Shown here: one piece after another, positions 5,076-6,228 of the stretch
Numbering within the stretch: the stretch's first letter is position 1
Layout of the letters: every line of letters begins with the position of its first letter
NCBI GenBank assembly: GCA_900769095.1
Contig: CAAGFH010000057.1
Location: forward strand, 1 to 6,228
Length of the DNA stretch: 6,228 bases
Direction: 5' to 3'
From: Methanobacteriaceae archaeon
Lineage (GTDB): Archaea > Methanobacteriota > Methanobacteria > Methanobacteriales > Methanobacteriaceae
The notes under the pieces: model-generated
What the model saw: the letters and a program-made list of their open reading frames with translations, nothing else
The model's database searches: none
Told to the model about the DNA's origin: nothing
Program-made: the position numbers and the translations under genes

Positions 5076-6228
5076 ATGGTTGAATTATTAGCTCCAGCAG
5101 GAAATTTCATTTCACTTCGTGCTGTTTTAGAAAATGGTGCTGATGCAGTTTACTTTGGCCTTGATGATTATAACATGAGGGCCAATGCTAAAAACTTCTC
5201 ATTGGATGACTTAAAAAATGTATCTAAAATAGCTAAGGAGTATGGAGCTAAAACTTATTTATGTACTAATACTATTTTAAATGAAAAATTAGCCTGCTCA
5301 CTTGATGCTAAACTTGAAGATATTTCATCTAGTGAGATTGATGGTCTTATTTTAGCTGATATCGGATTGATTGAAAATACTGTAGCCAGCGGTCTTGAAG
5401 CTCATATCAGCGTTCAACAAAACGTTTCTAATTCTTACATGCTTAAAACACTTAAAAAATTAGGTGCAAAAAGAGCAATTCTTTCACGTGAACTTTCATT
5501 AGATGAGATTGTAGAAATAACTAAAAAATCTCCTATTGAAACAGAAATTTTCGTTCATGGGGCTATTTGTATGGCAATTTCTGGGCGTTGTTTTTTAAGT
5601 TATGGTCTTTATGGAAGAAGTGCAAACTGTGGAGACTGCCTGCAGCCATGTCGTAAGAACTGGACACTTACATATGAATACGGGGACGATAAGGTAGTTA
5701 ACTTTTCTGATGTTGAAGATGAATCATTTGTTATTGCTCCAAGCAGTGATGGAAGTTATAGAACAAATTTCTTTTCACCAAAGGACATGTGTATGATTGA
5801 ATATATTCCTGAACTTATGAAAAGTGGTGTAGCTTCTTTTAAACTTGAAGGAAGAGCTCGCAGTCCTGATTATGGTGCAATGGTTACTGGAATTTACAGA
5901 CAGGCTATTGACAGCTTTGTTGAAGATCCGGTTAACTATAAAGTTAAAGATGAATGGATGGAAGAACTTGGAAGTGTATTTAATCGTGGATTTGACACTA
6001 ACTTCTACTTTAATACTCCTTTTGAGACAAGTGAAGATAATCAGTCAAAATATATTAAAAAAGACATTGGTCAGGTTGTAAATTACTATAACAGAGTTAA
6101 TGCAGCTGAAATAAGAATCTGGGATGATTTAAAAATAGGTGATAAGATTATCATCCAGGGTAAAACCACAGGCTCTATTACACATACTATTGATTCTATG
6201 CAGATTGAAGGAAAATCTGTTTCTAATG
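5076..6228 (+). CDS. Peptidase U32 family protein, TrhP-like RNA hydroxylase candidate, 3' end missing
   Basis: 384 codons are visible and the frame stays open to the right edge. The start MVELLAPAGN is the family's typical N-terminus, and a stop only five codons upstream (TAA at 5061-5063) leaves no alternative upstream ATG, GTG or TTG. The U32 PROSITE-type signature (E-x-F-x2-G-A-I-C-x4-G-x-C-x-L-S) is complete at residues 157-175. Cysteines at 165 and 172, 188 and 192 (CLQPC), and 239 (SPKDMC) match the Fe-S ligand pattern of U32 proteins now known to act as prephenate- or oxygen-independent hydroxylases (TrhP on tRNA U34, RlhA on 23S rRNA, UbiU/UbiV on quinones). FKLEGRARSPDY (255-266) is another conserved family block. 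From about residue 328 a small beta-barrel follows (IGQVVNYY, then LKIGDKIIIQG), as in TrhP, so only a few tens of residues are probably missing. The older label 'collagenase-like protease' is likely misleading. Substrate is inferred, not shown. The gene lies 5 bases after purF with no recognisable SD, so translation is probably coupled. Confidence 0.88.
   Translation, partial: MVELLAPAGNFISLRAVLENGADAVYFGLDDYNMRANAKNFSLDDLKNVSKIAKEYGAKTYLCTNTILNEKLACSLDAKLEDISSSEIDGLILADIGLIENTVASGLEAHISVQQNVSNSYMLKTLKKLGAKRAILSRELSLDEIVEITKKSPIETEIFVHGAICMAISGRCFLSYGLYGRSANCGDCLQPCRKNWTLTYEYGDDKVVNFSDVEDESFVIAPSSDGSYRTNFFSPKDMCMIEYIPELMKSGVASFKLEGRARSPDYGAMVTGIYRQAIDSFVEDPVNYKVKDEWMEELGSVFNRGFDTNFYFNTPFETSEDNQSKYIKKDIGQVVNYYNRVNAAEIRIWDDLKIGDKIIIQGKTTGSITHTIDSMQIEGKSVSN

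Noticed and set aside
5845..6081. 78-codon open frame on the plus strand
   Set aside because: It lies entirely inside the U32 gene in another frame; the U32 frame has conserved motifs through this stretch and the alternative product is an unstructured Leu-rich string.

Overview
The window looks like chromosomal DNA from a low-GC, anaerobic methanogenic archaeon, most likely Methanobacteriales (Methanobrevibacter-like). Evidence: strong AT bias, with A/T-ending codons in most genes. There is a geranylgeranyl reductase for archaeal ether lipids with its own small ferredoxin. Shine-Dalgarno (SD) sites are of the GGAG/AGGTG type and TATA-box-like elements sit upstream of the gene groups. PurF is of the [4Fe-4S] type. 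The genus is an inference; no rRNA or other decisive marker is present.

Layout, all genes on the + strand. (1) 2-190: 3' end of an RsbW-type serine kinase/anti-sigma-like ATPase. (2) 191-356: AT-rich spacer with a hairpin plus T-tract terminator and then a TATA box and SD for the next unit. (3) 357-3585: a tight four-gene cluster of a 55-residue 2[4Fe-4S] ferredoxin, geranylgeranyl reductase, UDP-hexose 4-epimerase (galE) and an unrecognised coiled-coil protein. Gaps are 4 to 9 bases, and two stop codons overlap the next gene's SD. (4) 3586-3648: spacer with a probable promoter. (5) 3649-5070: purF, followed 5 bases later by a U32-family gene (TrhP-like) that runs off the right edge.

The cluster 357-2688 reads as cell-envelope work. 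The ferredoxin probably feeds electrons to the reductase that saturates the isoprenoid chains of membrane lipids. The epimerase makes a galactose-type nucleotide sugar for glycolipid headgroups, pseudomurein or other glycans. The fourth gene has no recognisable function and is the main unknown here. purF starts de novo purine synthesis; the U32 gene next to it probably belongs to the Fe-S RNA-hydroxylating branch of its family. Apart from the unknown gene, the window is mostly ordinary housekeeping content; I see no CRISPR array, mobile element, tRNA or rRNA.
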